From Selaginella moellendorffii (Eukaryota > Streptophyta > Lycopodiopsida > Selaginellales > Selaginellaceae), in NCBI RefSeq assembly GCF_000143415.4, contig NW_003314314.1:1113443-1177442 (forward strand): DNA of 64,000 nucleotides, written 5' to 3'. How positions within the stretch are numbered: the stretch's first letter is position 1; every line of letters begins with the position of its first letter. This document shows, piece after piece, positions 1 to 10,584 of this stretch. The translations under genes were made by a program, and so were the position numbers. The notes beneath the pieces were generated by a model, which ran no database searches, was not told where the DNA came from, and was given only the letters and a program-made list of their open reading frames with translations.

Positions 1-1736
1 TGACCTTGTTTCCCTCTCAGGTCGGGCTGTGACAAGAAGTGTTTCATTGCCACATTGTCCGTGTAAACCTTGAAGTGTCTCCCAAGGTAGTGTTGCCACT
101 CCTTGAGCGCCTTGACCACCGCAAACAATTCCTTCTCGTGGGCAGGCCACTTCCGTTGAGCCTTGTCCAACTTCTTCGAGAAGATTGCTACTAGATGGTT
201 GTCTTGCTTCAAAAATGCGCCCAACGCAAAGTCCGAAGCATCCGTGTCTACCTCAAAGTCCTTACAAAAATCTGGTAATGCCAACATAGGAACCTTCCTC
301 AACTTCCCTTTGAGGTGGACGAATGCCGCCTCGCATTCCGCTGTCCATACCATCTTCCCTTTTCCTGTTTGGTCCGTTAAGGGCAGGGCTACTCTCAAAT
401 AGTGTCTGATAAACTTTCGGTAGTAGTTGCATAGCCCCAAGAATGCCCTCAACTCATGTACATTCGATGGTCACTCCCATTCCTGGATCGCTTGGACCTT
501 CTCTGGGTCCACCTTGAGCCTGTCTTGGCCCACCACATGCCCGAGAAACTTTACCTCTTATTGAGCAAAGTCACATTTGCTCTCTTTAGCATACAATTTG
601 TGTTCCCTTAGTTTCTCAAACACCTTCGCCAAGTGTTTGGCATGCTCCTCTAGCGTTTCGCTATAGATCAGGATGTCGTTGATATAGACAACCACAAAGT
701 GATCCAGATAGGGTACAAAGATGTGGTTCATCAGCGCCGAAAACGTTGCCGGCGCATTGCACAGCCCAAAGGGCATCACCAGAAACTCAAAGCTCCCATA
801 CCTCGTTCGGCAGGTTGTCTTCTCGACATTTTCCTCGGCTACCCTGATCTGGTAGTATCCTGACCTTAGGTCAATCCTCGAGAAGTATTTTGCCTTTCCC
901 AACCTATCGAACAGGTCCTCAATTCTTGGCAAAGGGTATCTATTCTTCTTTGTATACTTGTTGAGCAACCGGTAGTCTATGCACATGCGCATAGAACCAT
1001 CTTTCTTTTTCACAAATAACACCAGCGCCCCATACGGCGACCTGCTCAACCTAATATACCCTTTGTCCACCAACTCCTCTAGTTGGCACTTGAGCTCCAT
1101 GAGTTCTTTTTCGTTCAAACGATAGGGGGGACGAACCACCGCCTCAGCACCCTTGACCAGCTCAATCTTATGTTCTATCGGTCGTGCGGGGGGCAACCCT
1201 GCCGGTAGCTCCTCTGGCATGGTATCCTGGAATTGGTCCAACACCCGCTGGATCACCAAAGGTACTTCTTCCTTTCCTGTCTTTTTGTCACTCTTCACCG
1301 AGAGTAAGCACAAAAAAGCTGCCTTAGTTCCTTTGGTGAGTTGTCCTCTCGTGGACACCAGGTTTAAGCATGAATCTTTGGCCTTGCATTGCCCTACCTT
1401 TAGATCTTGGGCCTCCACCCTGGATCTCCTTCCTTGGGCATTCGCCAATACCACAAGGTTCCTACCTTGTCCATGTAGGGCTACCACGAACCGATTAAAC
1501 CAGTCCATCCCGAAGATCACGTCAAATCCCGCCATGTCCAACACGGTGAAGTCCATGTCTACTTTCCAAGTCCCTACTTCGACTCTCGCTTGTCGAAGTA
1601 CCTCATCGGTGCTTTGGCTATGTTGAACAAACTCTATAGTCCTTGGTTCGCCTAGCCGCTGCACCGTTAGTCCGGCTTGCCGGACTATGTCTGCAGCCAC
1701 AAAATTATCCGAAGCACCCATGTCAATAAAGATCTT
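1..1736 (-). pseudogene. Element A pol (chromovirus, family 1): protease, RT and start of RNase H
   Basis: Minus-strand Ty3/gypsy pol, cut by the left window edge. Reading leftward from about 1736 it shows the end of a retropepsin-like protease (GASDNF near 1715), a linker, the reverse transcriptase (about 1120 to 600) and the start of RNase H (TDASDF near 240). Seen defects: the catalytic YxDD box near 690 reads YINDIL, so one metal-binding Asp is Asn. A TAA at 558 replaces a CAA seen in copies B and E, and a TGA near 470 replaces CGA. The product would be inactive. Compared with the copy at 40506-44580, the protease start has been fused to gag by a deletion at 1722-1800. Family assignment is secure. 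The 3' part and 3' LTR lie outside the window. Confidence 0.93.
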
Positions 1737-1743
1737 AACAAAG

Positions 1744-2559
1744 CTACCTCAACAAAGCTGCCTGATATCTTAACATCTTAACAAAGCTTCCTGATATGAA
1801 GGCATGGAACGGATCCATATCCCCCATGTCCGTGACCAGTATCCTGTTTGCCATGAACCCATTCACATATTCTTGGATGGTTCCAGTCTGCTTCAGCCTA
1901 CTCAGCTCATCTCTCAGATGCAGAGTGGCATTCGGAGGAATGTATGTTGCGCGAATCCTCGCCTTCATCATGTCCCAAGTGGCCACCGGTCCTTCGTTGG
2001 CCTCCGTCGTTCTCCACAAAGACTTGGCATTATCTGCCAAGTATGGTTTTGCACATAGGACCTTCTCCGACCTCGGTAATCGCAACGCTCGGAAGTAGTC
2101 CTTCATATCGTAAAACCAATCCTCCACCACCTTATAGTCATTCACTCCCTTGAAGACCGGTGGGGGCTTTGGTTTGTACTTGGGAACTACCTGAGGGACT
2201 GATTCTACTTCGGTCTGTTTGACCTTGTTTGGTTCTGCCTTAATCCCTGCCGAAGGGTCCGCACCTTCTGCGCTGCTAGCATCCGCAGTCTTTCTCTTTT
2301 TCTTCCGCTTCTCATCACGCTTTAGCTTGCGTACGAGAGTCTCCAGTAGGGCATTGGTCTGTGCATCCTGTCCTTCTAGCACGTCCAATCGAGCGTTGGA
2401 CGACCGAACCTCGCTACCGGACTCCTGTTTGGAAGTTTCCTCACTAGAGCCCTCCTCCTGCAAGGATTCCTCATCCATAGCATTTTGTTTGACCGGAGGC
2501 TCCAGCTCCGGTGGAGGTTCCGTCTCCGCTTGGGTTCGCTTACGCCCTGCCCTTGCCAT
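1744..2559 (-). pseudogene. Element A gag, C-terminally deleted
   Basis: The reading frame starts with ATG at 2559 (MARAGRKRTQAE) and encodes the N-terminal two thirds of a Ty3/gypsy Gag: an acidic N-terminus, a coiled segment with KRDEKRKKKRK, and the retrotransposon gag core (WFYDMKDYFRALRLP, then NATLHLRDELSRLKQTGTIQ). After HAFISG the frame jumps into protease sequence. About 0.5 kb, including the zinc knuckle (CYNCGEARHFSRECP in the 40.5-kb copy), is missing. The junction at 1736-1795 holds repeated short copies of neighbouring words (aacaaagct, cctgatat), consistent with templated end joining. Confidence 0.9.
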
Positions 2560-2602
2560 CTCCCAGCAATCCGCCTCTATCCTTCGCTAGAACTGAGGAA
2601 AA

Positions 2603-2618
2603 GGCTCCGATACCAAAT
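2603..2618 (-). promoter_or_regulatory. Element A primer-binding site
   Basis: On the minus strand directly inside the LTR the sequence reads ATTTGGTATCGGAGCC. It matches the usual plant initiator-Met tRNA primer site (TGGTATCAGAGC) with one change. The same site is found at 40447-40462 in element E. Confidence 0.85.
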
Positions 2619-3777
2619 TGTAAGCCACAAATTTTTCCTTTCCAATTTGCCAGCTTACCTCGTCTATCCGACCAACACTGCCTTGGCTTGTGCTAAGTTC
2701 CCTTGCCAAGGTTCTCGCCTATTGTACCAGCTCTTACTTGGTCCTACTTGGTTTCAACTACTCACTGCACGAGCAACGGAGTGTTAGCCATCCATCTACG
2801 GATTCCCAAATCTCTCCCAATCCCCCTCCCCGGGTTAGACTGGACTTAAGGTTCAGCTACACTCCCCACAAGCACAAGCAGCCAAGCACACCAAGCCTCC
2901 AGGTTCCTAACACCCCTTGGTACAACAAGACTTGATCATGGGACCCTCTAAATCCCAAGCCTTGGGTGCAGCACTTGCTTCGGGACGTCGGGGCGAAACA
3001 CCGTGGCTTAACAGCCCGGTATGGGTACCTCTACCCCCCCACTTCCATCCTGAAGGGAAGGTCCAAGCCCCTAGGAAGGGCGAGGACCAATGAGCCGCAT
3101 GGTACTCAAGTGGGGCACCACTCCACATGAGCCGGGAGCACCGCAATCGGTTTCCCTTTCGGGAGTGGGAGCTGCTCTTGAGCACTTCCTTGGATGGCCC
3201 CTCCGGCACCAACCAAGTCCATACTCGCTCCCACCCAAAGCCCCTCGGTCCCAGTCTCAACCTCAAGTCGGTTTGGAAGCCCCACTGGAGAGTCCCTTCA
3301 AAATTGGTTCCTAGACCTCACTATCTCTACTATACTTTTGGAACCCCCTGCAGCCCCCCCCCCCTGGGAGACGCACGCTTTGGGCTTTCACCCTTTGACC
3401 CGTATTAGTATTTGGACTTAGTCTCTGGCTCGATCTCGGACTCGATTTCGGATCCGACTTCGGATTCGGTCTCGGACTCGATCTCGGACTCGATCTCGGA
3501 CCCGATCTCGGACCCGACCTCAGACTAGACCTCGGACTCGGTCTCGGACCCGATTTTGGATCTCGGACTCCGTCTCGAACTCAGTCTCGAACTCGGTCTC
3601 GAACTCGGTCCCCGAGTCGGTCTCGGACTCGATTTCGGACTCTATCTCGAACTCGGTCTCCAAGTCGGTCTTGGACTTGATATTCAACTTGGTCCCATCC
3701 GATGAACTCTTTGTCATTTTGGTCATGCTTTCGGGGTTCTTTTAGCCTACGACACCTTGGCGACTTGGTTCCTTACA
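2619..3777 (-). repeat. Element A 5' LTR (family 1)
   Basis: LTR of 1159 bp with ends TGTAAG and CTTACA, which are short inverted repeats, directly next to the primer site. Inside are a GAG-NNN hexamer-like repeat tract (about 3420-3690), a C tract (about 3352-3363) and the conserved word CCAAAAGTATAGTAGGG in LTR sense. Sequence to the right of 3777 is pol of element B in the opposite orientation, so A most likely inserted into B. The matching half-site and target duplication lie left of the window. Confidence 0.93.
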
Positions 3778-4616
3778 AGGTGGTGGTTCATCCCCTATCG
3801 TTTGAATGAAAAGGAACTCGAGGAGCTCAAGTGCCAACTAGAAGAGTTGGTGGACAAAAGGTATGTTAGGTTGAGCAAGTCGCTGGTGTTATTTGTGAAA
3901 AAGAAATATGGATCTATGCGCATATGCATAGACTACCGATTGCTCAACAAGTATACAAAAAAAAACAAATACCCTTTGCCAAGGATTGAGGATTTGTTCG
4001 ATAGGTTGGGAAAGGCAAAATACTTCTCGAGGATTAACCTAAGGTCAGGATACTACTAAATCAGGGTAGCAGAGGAAGATGTCAAGAAGACAACTTGTCG
4101 AACAAGGTATGGGAGCTTTGAGTTTCTGGTGATGCCCTTTGGGCTGTGCCATGCGCCGGCAACGTTTTCAGCGCTGATGAACCACATTTTTGTACCCTAT
4201 CTGGATCACTTTGTGGTTGTCTATATTGACGACATCCTGATTTATAGCGAGACGCTAGAGGAGCATGCCAAACACTTGACGAAGGTGTTTGAGAAACTAA
4301 GGGAACACAAACTTTATGCTAAAGAGAGCAAATGTGACTTTGCTCAACAAGAGGTAAAGTTTCTTGGGCATGTGGTGGGCCAGGATGGGCTCAAGGTGGA
4401 CCCTAAGAAGGGTTAAACGATCCAGGAATGAGAGCAACTATCGAATGTACATGAGTTGAGGGCATTCTTGGGGCTATGCAACTACTATCGAAAGTTTATC
4501 AAACACTATTCGAGAGTAGCCCTACTCTTAATAGACCAAAAGGGAAGATGATATGGACAGCAGAATGCGAGGCGACATTTGTCCACCTCAAAGGAAAGTT
4601 TAGGAAGACACCTGTG
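3778..4616 (+). pseudogene. Element B pol, RT segment
   Basis: Plus-strand family-1 chromovirus reverse transcriptase. Landmarks are the conserved [15 protein letters not shown] start, [22 protein letters not shown] and an intact YIDDIL catalytic box near 4225. In-frame stops occur (for example TAA near 4059 and 4416, TGA near 4430), so it is dead. The segment begins mid-pol at the border of element A and is interrupted at 4616 by a solo LTR. The reading continues at 5775 after removal of that LTR and one copy of its duplicated CTGTG. Confidence 0.92.
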
Positions 4617-5779
4617 TGTAAGCCACAAATTTTTCCTTTCCAATTTGCCAACTTACCTCGTCTATCCGTCCAACACTGCCTTGGCTTTTGCTAAGTTCCT
4701 TTACCAAGGTTCTCGCCTATGGTACCAGCTCCTACTTGGTCTCAGCTACTCATTGCACGAGCAACGGAGTGTTAGCCATCCATCCACGGATTCCCAAATC
4801 ACTCCCTATCCCCCTCCCCGGGTTAGACTGGACTTAAGGTTCGGCTACACTCCCCGCAAGCACAAGCAGCCAAGCACACCAAGCCTCCAGGTTCCTAACA
4901 TCCTTTGGTACCACAAGACTTGATCATGGGACCCTCTAAATCCCAAGTCTTGAGTGCAACACTTGCTTCGGGACGCCGGGGCGAAACACCGTGGCCTAGC
5001 GGCCCGGTATGGGTACCTCTCGCCCCCCACTTCCATCCCGAAGGAAGGCCCAAGCCCCTAGGAAGGGCGAGGACCAATGAGCCGCATGGTACTCAAGTGG
5101 GGCACCACTCCACATGAGCCGGGAGCACCGCAATCGGTTTCCTTTTCGGGAGTGGGAGCTGCTCTTGAGCACTTCCTTGGATGGCCCCTCCGGCACCAAC
5201 CAAGTCCATGCTCACTCCCACCCAAGGCCCCTCGGTCCCAGTCCCAACCTCAAGTCAGTTTGGGAGCCCCCCTGGAGAGTCCCTTCAAAACTGGTTCCTG
5301 GGCCCCCCTATCCCTACTATACTTTTGGAACCCCCGGGAGCCCCCCCCCCCCCCCCCCCCCTAGGAGACGCACGCTTTGGGCTTTCACCCCTTGACCCAT
5401 ATTAGTATTTGGACTTAGTCTCTGGCTCGATCTCGGACCCGATTTCGGATCCAACTTCGGATTCGGGTTCGGACTCGATCTCGGACTCGATCTCGGACCC
5501 GATCTCGGACCCGACCTCGGACTCGACCTCGGACTCGGTCTCGGACCCGATTTCAGATCTTGGACTCCGTCTCGAACTCGGTCTCGAACTCGGACTCGAA
5601 CTCGGTCCCCGAGTCGGTCTCGGACTCGATTCCGGACTCTATCTCGAACTCGGTCCTAGAGTCGGTCTTGGACTCGATCTTCGACTTGGTCCCATCTGAT
5701 GAACTCTTTGTCATTTTGGTCATGCTTTCGGGGTTCCTTTAGCCTACGACACCTCGGCGAGTTGGTTCCTTACACTGTG
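4612..5779 (-). mobile_element. Solo LTR (family 1) with 5-bp target duplication
   Basis: LTR of 1158 bp at 4617-5774 (TGTAAG to CTTACA, minus orientation), flanked by CTGTG at 4612-4616 and 5775-5779. The flanking pol sequence joins perfectly once the LTR and one CTGTG are removed. This is a textbook solo LTR left by unequal recombination. It carries a 21-base C tract (5341-5361) and the GAG-NNN repeat tract near 5409-5690. Confidence 0.96.
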
Positions 5780-6871
5780 TTAGCATTACCTGACTTTGGT
5801 AAGGACTTTGAGGTAGAAACGGATGCTTTGGACTTTGCGTTGGGCACAATTTTGAAGCAAGACAACCATCTAGTAGCATTTTTCTGGAAGAAGTTGGACA
5901 AAGCTTAGTGAAAGTGGCCTGCCCATGAGAAGGAATTATTTGTGGTGGTCAAGGCGCTCAAGGAGCGGCGACACTACCTTGGGAAGCACTTCAAAGTTTA
6001 CACAGATAATGTGGCAATGAAACACTTCTTGTCACAACCCGACCTAAGAGGGAAACAAGGTTGATGGGCCAATGCTTTGGCTGAATTTAATTGCAAGATT
6101 CTGTTTAAACTTGGGAAGAGCAACATCGTGGTAAATGCTCTAAGTTGAAAAGCAAGCTTGAAGTTGGCGATATCTAGTGCAACAGCAACCTTTTGGGACG
6201 ATGTGTGGACAGCGTATGAGAAAGATGGCCTAGCACAAGAAGTGTTGCTGAGGAACCAAGAGGCGCAAGAAGCTCACCAGAGAGGTGAGTTGCTAACAGA
6301 AGAGAAAACAGGTTATGCAGAATGCAATGGACTCATTTATTACAAACAAACGAGGGTGTATGTTCCAGAAGGGGAACTAAGGAAGGTACGGACCTCTTGT
6401 AGGACACGGCGGAGTGCCCAAGACGATGGGCTTACTCAAGAGCAAGTATCACTGGCCAGATATGGCTAAGGACATCCAAGACTATGTAAAGACATATCCA
6501 ACATATCAGCAGGTCAAAACCGTGACTAAGGCTAGTGGGGGTTTGCTACAAAGCATCCCAATTCTAGATCGTTCATGGAAATGTCTTACGATGGACTTCA
6601 TCATTGGACTCCCCCCAAGCGAGGGGTTCGATGCGATATTCATAGTGGTGGACTGGTTTTCAAAAATGGCACATTTCATACCCACCACAATGGAAGTGGA
6701 TGCAGAAGGTGTGGCAAAGCTGTTCTTCGAACAAGTGGTTCGAGTGCGGGGAAGGCCAGAAGAGATTATCTCAGATCGAGATAAGATCTTCACCTGTAGG
6801 TTCTAGAGAACTCTTTTGGAACAGTATTGCACCAAGTTGAAATTTAGCATACCCTATCACCCACAGACAGG

Positions 6872-6918
6872 TATTGGGTATTAAGTCAAGTTTGATAGCA
6901 CTAACACTTCTTGACAGA
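6872..6918 (+). other. Probable spliceosomal intron 1 in chromovirus integrase (copy B)
   Basis: 47 bp, GTATTGGG to TTGACAG, with a branch-point-like CTAAC before the acceptor. It splits the integrase signature between HPQT and DGQ in the middle of a codon; removing it restores the frame. The same 47-bp interruption occurs at the same site in copy D (36032-36078) and copy E (44380-44426). The unrelated integrase at 48900 has no interruption there. Confidence 0.82.
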
Positions 6919-7334
6919 CAGACAAACAGAAAGGGTGAATAGGTAGTTGGAGGATGATTTGTGATGCTATGTCTCGGGAGACTAGACCGATTGGGTAAGT
7001 CATTTGGGACTTGCAAAAATGTGTTATAACAACTCACCACATTCGAGTATTGGGGTGAGTCCATGGGAAGTCATCAATGGCGAGTTATTGAAGGTCTTGT
7101 GGAACTCGGCGTGGCCGAGTATTATGGAGAGTTATCTGTAGTGGAAGCATTCACGGCGGAAAGACTCAACATTTAGAATCTAGTGAGGGATTCCTTGGAA
7201 CGGAGTCAACAAAGGCAAACCAAGTACGCGAACAAGAAGTACTGAGATGTAGAGTTCCAAGTTGGGGAGAAGGTGTGGCTGAACACCAAGAACCTTAGGC
7301 TACCAAGTGGGATTAGCTGGAAGTTGACCCAAAG

Positions 7335-7383
7335 GCAAAAATGCATGTATTCTTGTAAATGAATTGATCTTGAGTTCCTTAAG
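7335..7383 (+). other. Probable spliceosomal intron 2 in chromovirus integrase C-terminus (copy B)
   Basis: 49 bp between KLTQ and KFAGPYEIE. In this copy the donor reads GC. In copy D (36496-36543) the donor is a good GTAAG and the acceptor CTTAAG. The positions agree between the copies. Support is weaker than for intron 1 because copy D has a deletion next to the acceptor and copy E lacks the region. Confidence 0.65.
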
Positions 7384-7735
7384 CAAGTTCGCAGGGCCTT
7401 ACGAGATTGAGGCACGAATTGGTAAAGTGGCTTACCATCTCCGACTTCCTCGAGAGATGGGGAAGATGCACCCAATGTTCCACGTGAATTTACTCAAACC
7501 ATACTTTGAGGATCCGCTTCACAAGGACCAAGTAAGACCTTTACCTGAGGTTATCCAAGGGGAAGAGGAATACGAAGTGGAGGCCATCATCAATGCGTGC
7601 AAAAGCAAACAACAAGGACGCGAGGTGAGAGAGTTCCATGTGAAGTGGAAAGGATTTCCACACTACGAAGCAATATGAGAACCGGAGGAGAACCTAGCGA
7701 ACGCGTGAGATCTAGTGGAGGAATTTCTGCAAGGC

Positions 7736-8170
7736 AGAACTCTATATACTTCTGCAAAGTTCAATTAAAGTATCAATTTGTGAAGTTGAGCAATGGCATA
7801 TGTTGGGACCTAAAGGCGCACCAAAGGTAAGCTAATTAGCATGGGTTAGTTAGGTCGACCAAGTGTAAGTAACTACGTCTGACTCCCTACAGGGATGTCG
7901 AATACGTAGATATATTTTACGGAGGTTGGGTTCGAGTCCCAACCCCTTAGTAAAGCAAGGCTGGGTTCAAGTCCTAACCTCATACTAGGGCGTGGTGAGA
8001 TGAGGGGTATAGGGACATCTATATTCTGTTGTCATGGGCTCTTGGCCAGAAAAGCTAACTTAGGCATACCGCTAAGTGGGGGGATGCCCTTGGAGACATG
8101 GTCAACAAGTTGTAAGATTAAAAAGAGATGTTTGATGTGGGCATCGAACTTCTTTTATGGGTGGTGGAGT
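7736..8170 (+). other. Element B 3' untranslated region
   Basis: Non-coding stretch between the chromodomain and the 3' LTR, shared with copy D (36851-37303). It holds two RNA polymerase III B-box-like words (ggttcgagtcc near 7930 and ggttcaagtcc near 7964) with no convincing tRNA fold, and a purine-rich gggtggtggagt directly before the LTR that probably serves as polypurine tract. Confidence 0.75.
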
Positions 8171-9242
8171 TGTAAGGAACCAACTCCCCAAGGTGTCGTA
8201 GGCTAAAGGATCCCCAAAAGCATGACTGAAATGATAAAGAGTTCATTGGATGGGACCGAGTCTGAGATCAAGTCCAAGACCGATTCTGAGACCGAGTCTG
8301 GGATCGAGTCCGAGGCCGACTCCAAGACCGAGTTCGAGATAGAGTCCAAGATCTGAGATCGGGTCTGAGACTGGGTCCAAGGTCGAGTCCGAGACTGAAT
8401 CCGAAGTCGGGTCCGAAATCGAGTCCGAGATCGAGTCCGAGACCGAGTCCGAGTACTAATACAGGATGAGGGGTGAAAGCCCAAAGCGTGTGTCTCCAAA
8501 GGGGGGGGGGCGGTTCAGGGGGTTCCAAAAGTATAGTAGGGATAGTGAGGTCCAAGAACCAGTCTTGAAGGAACTCTCCAATGGTGCTTCCAAATTGACT
8601 TGAGGTTAAGACTGGGACCGAAGGGCCTTGGGTGGAAGTGAGCATGGACTCGGGTGGTGCCAGAGGGGCCACCCAAGGAAGTGCTCAAGAGCAGCTCCCA
8701 CTCCTGGAAGGGAAACCGACTGTGGTGCTCCCAGCTCATGTGGAGTGGTGCCCCACTTGAGTACCTTGTGGTTCATTGGTCCTCGCCCTTCCTAGGGGCT
8801 TGGGCCTTCCCTTTGGAATGGAAGTGGGGGGGTAGAGGTACCCATATCGTTATGCCATGGTGTTTCGCCCCAGCGTCCCGAAGCATGTGTTGCACCCAAG
8901 ACTTGGGATTTAGAGGGTCCTATGATCAAGTCTTGTTGTACCAAGGGATGTTAGGAATCTAGAGGCTTGGTGTGCTTGGCTGCTTGTGCTTGCGTGGAGT
9001 GTAGTTGAACCTTAAGTCTAGTCTAACCCGGGGAGGGGGATTGGGAGAGATTTGGAATCCGTGGATAGATGGTTAACGCTCTATTGTTTGTGTAGTGAGT
9101 AGTTGAAATTAAATAGGACCAAGTAGGAGCTGGTACAATAGGCGAGAACCTTGGCAAGGGAACTTAGCTAAAAGCCAAGGCAGTGTTAGTCGGATAGATG
9201 AGGTAAGCTGGCAAATTGGAAAGGAAAAATTTATGGCTTACA
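8171..9242 (+). repeat. Element B 3' LTR (family 1)
   Basis: LTR of 1072 bp, TGTAAGGAACC to GGCTTACA, plus orientation, directly after B's polypurine tract. It contains the GAG-NNN tract (8250-8450), a short G tract near 8501 and the conserved word at about 8520-8540. Beyond it lies LINE debris, the probable insertion site of B. Confidence 0.93.
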
Positions 9243-10500
9243 TAAGATAGAGGGAGGCTCAAAACATGGCTTGCGTTTGCCACTTTTCAGAACACGACCC
9301 ACTCCAAGGAATTCTTAAGCTACAAGCTGAGAAAGGAATGGTTGTGCAAAGGAAGATCACCAAAGCTACAATGGCCGACCAGGTAGCATTGCAGCTCATC
9401 TAGGAAGCACTGGACGACTGTAAAAGGGAACTCATTTTGGCATTGGACACTTGCTCCACCAAGCTTCGGAAAAGGCAGGTAGCGCTCAAAGGGGATGTCC
9501 TAAAGGAGGTGAGACTGGTGAGTTAAAGGTGGCGGCGGCCCAAAGAATGGGCCTACACACAAATGACTAGGCCAGATGGACAGGAATATTGGATGAGAGG
9601 GAAGAAGAGCTACGAGATAAAGAATATGCAGCATGGAGTGCTGAACTCTACACCATGGAGGAAAGCTGGGCAATGAATGAGAGGCTTCTCAACAAAGCCT
9701 TCTTCAAGGGGATCCGTCCAGTCACCGACTCCCCCCAATCTTGGGACTGAGGAAGGACAATGGAGAAGCAATTGAGGACCAACAGGGAATGTAGGGGCTG
9801 GCATAGGAGTTCTACCAGAGGCTGTACACCACCCAGCCTTGTTCCCAGGGTAGGAGAGACATAGCAAGCAGGGTGCCGTCCTCTCTCCCATGGAGAGTTC
9901 CCGACGAGTACCTGGAGATGCTGGTGGCCAATTTTTCTTTGGAAGACCTCCACTAAGCTCTGGAGCAGCTGAATGGTGACAAGATGCCGGGTATGGATGG
10001 TCTCCTTCTAACGTTCTATGAGGAGTATTGGGACAACATCGGCTTGATGCTCCTAGAGACATGGCGAGGCACATAGCAAACAGAGGCACTGTCGGGAGAG
10101 ATACCAGAGGGACAAATTGCATTGATTCAAAAACATGGAGACCTCCAAGAACTTAGGAACTGCCACCCCATAACCAGGCCCTCTGGGAAGCACGTAATCA
10201 GGCGCATTTTGACGGGACACAAATTAGGGTATCACAGATAGTGGTCGAGTGGTGGAGACTTACACTGGCAGCAGTACGGCTTCACCATGCTATCCTCCGA
10301 GACATAGGGAAACTAGAGAGGCTCGAGGAATGGCAGAAAGCATGGCTGCCATGTTTCAGTGAAGGCGACCATAAAGAGGTTTGTTGGAGATGGCACCCCT
10401 CGGAGTTGATCTTGCGGTCAGCACAAAGGGGGGACTTGGATTTGGATGCGACACGACAGAGGCTACCGCAGCCACTTCTACTTCAAGTCTAGTTTTACTT
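9243..10500 (+). pseudogene. LINE (L1-type) ORF2 fragment
   Basis: Decayed non-LTR reverse transcriptase. In one frame near 9960-10060 the DNA reads ALEQLNGDKMPGMDGLL and then FYEEYWDNIG. Near 10090-10170 it reads GEIPEGQIALIQKHGDL followed by RNCHPIT. These are the usual start motifs of a LINE RT (PGxDG, then the PK-GD and RPI segments). Upstream 9600-9720 resembles the ORF2 linker. Several stops are present and the catalytic core is missing. The last part (about 10230-10500) recurs in shortened form at 49661-49825. Confidence 0.75.
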
Positions 10501-10584
10501 TGGATGAGGGACCTATCCACTAGGTAGCACGAGCTTTGGGCAGCATGCCTGGTTTTTGTATTAGTCCCTATAGGACATTGGGGA
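10501..10584. other. Unassigned spacer
   Basis: Short stretch between LINE debris and the first LARD LTR. I see no coding sequence or repeat in it. Confidence 0.5.

Larger units (their letters stand above)
5775..7735 (+). pseudogene. Element B pol: RNase H, integrase and chromodomain
   Basis: Continuation of element B. RNase H is at about 5790-6150. The integrase zinc-binding region is at about 6300-6510 and the catalytic core at about 6560-6960 (WKCLTMDFIIGLPPSEGFDAIF, EEIISDRDKIFT). The integrase C-terminus is followed by a chromodomain near 7568-7735 (YEVEAI, EFHVKWKGFPHYE, EPEENLANA). This order marks a chromovirus of the Ty3/gypsy group. Many stops disable it. Two intron-like interruptions (6872-6918 and 7335-7383) break otherwise conserved coding sequence and are listed separately. 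Confidence 0.93.

Noticed and set aside
3420-5740. Frames such as DSVSDSISD or SRTRSRTR in the LTRs
   Set aside because: Hexamer-like LTR repeats stay open in several frames by composition; no sign of a protein.
7920-7980. tRNA-like B-box words (ggttcgagtcc)
   Set aside because: No matching acceptor stem, D-arm or anticodon arm could be folded; they recur as part of the retrotransposon 3' region.
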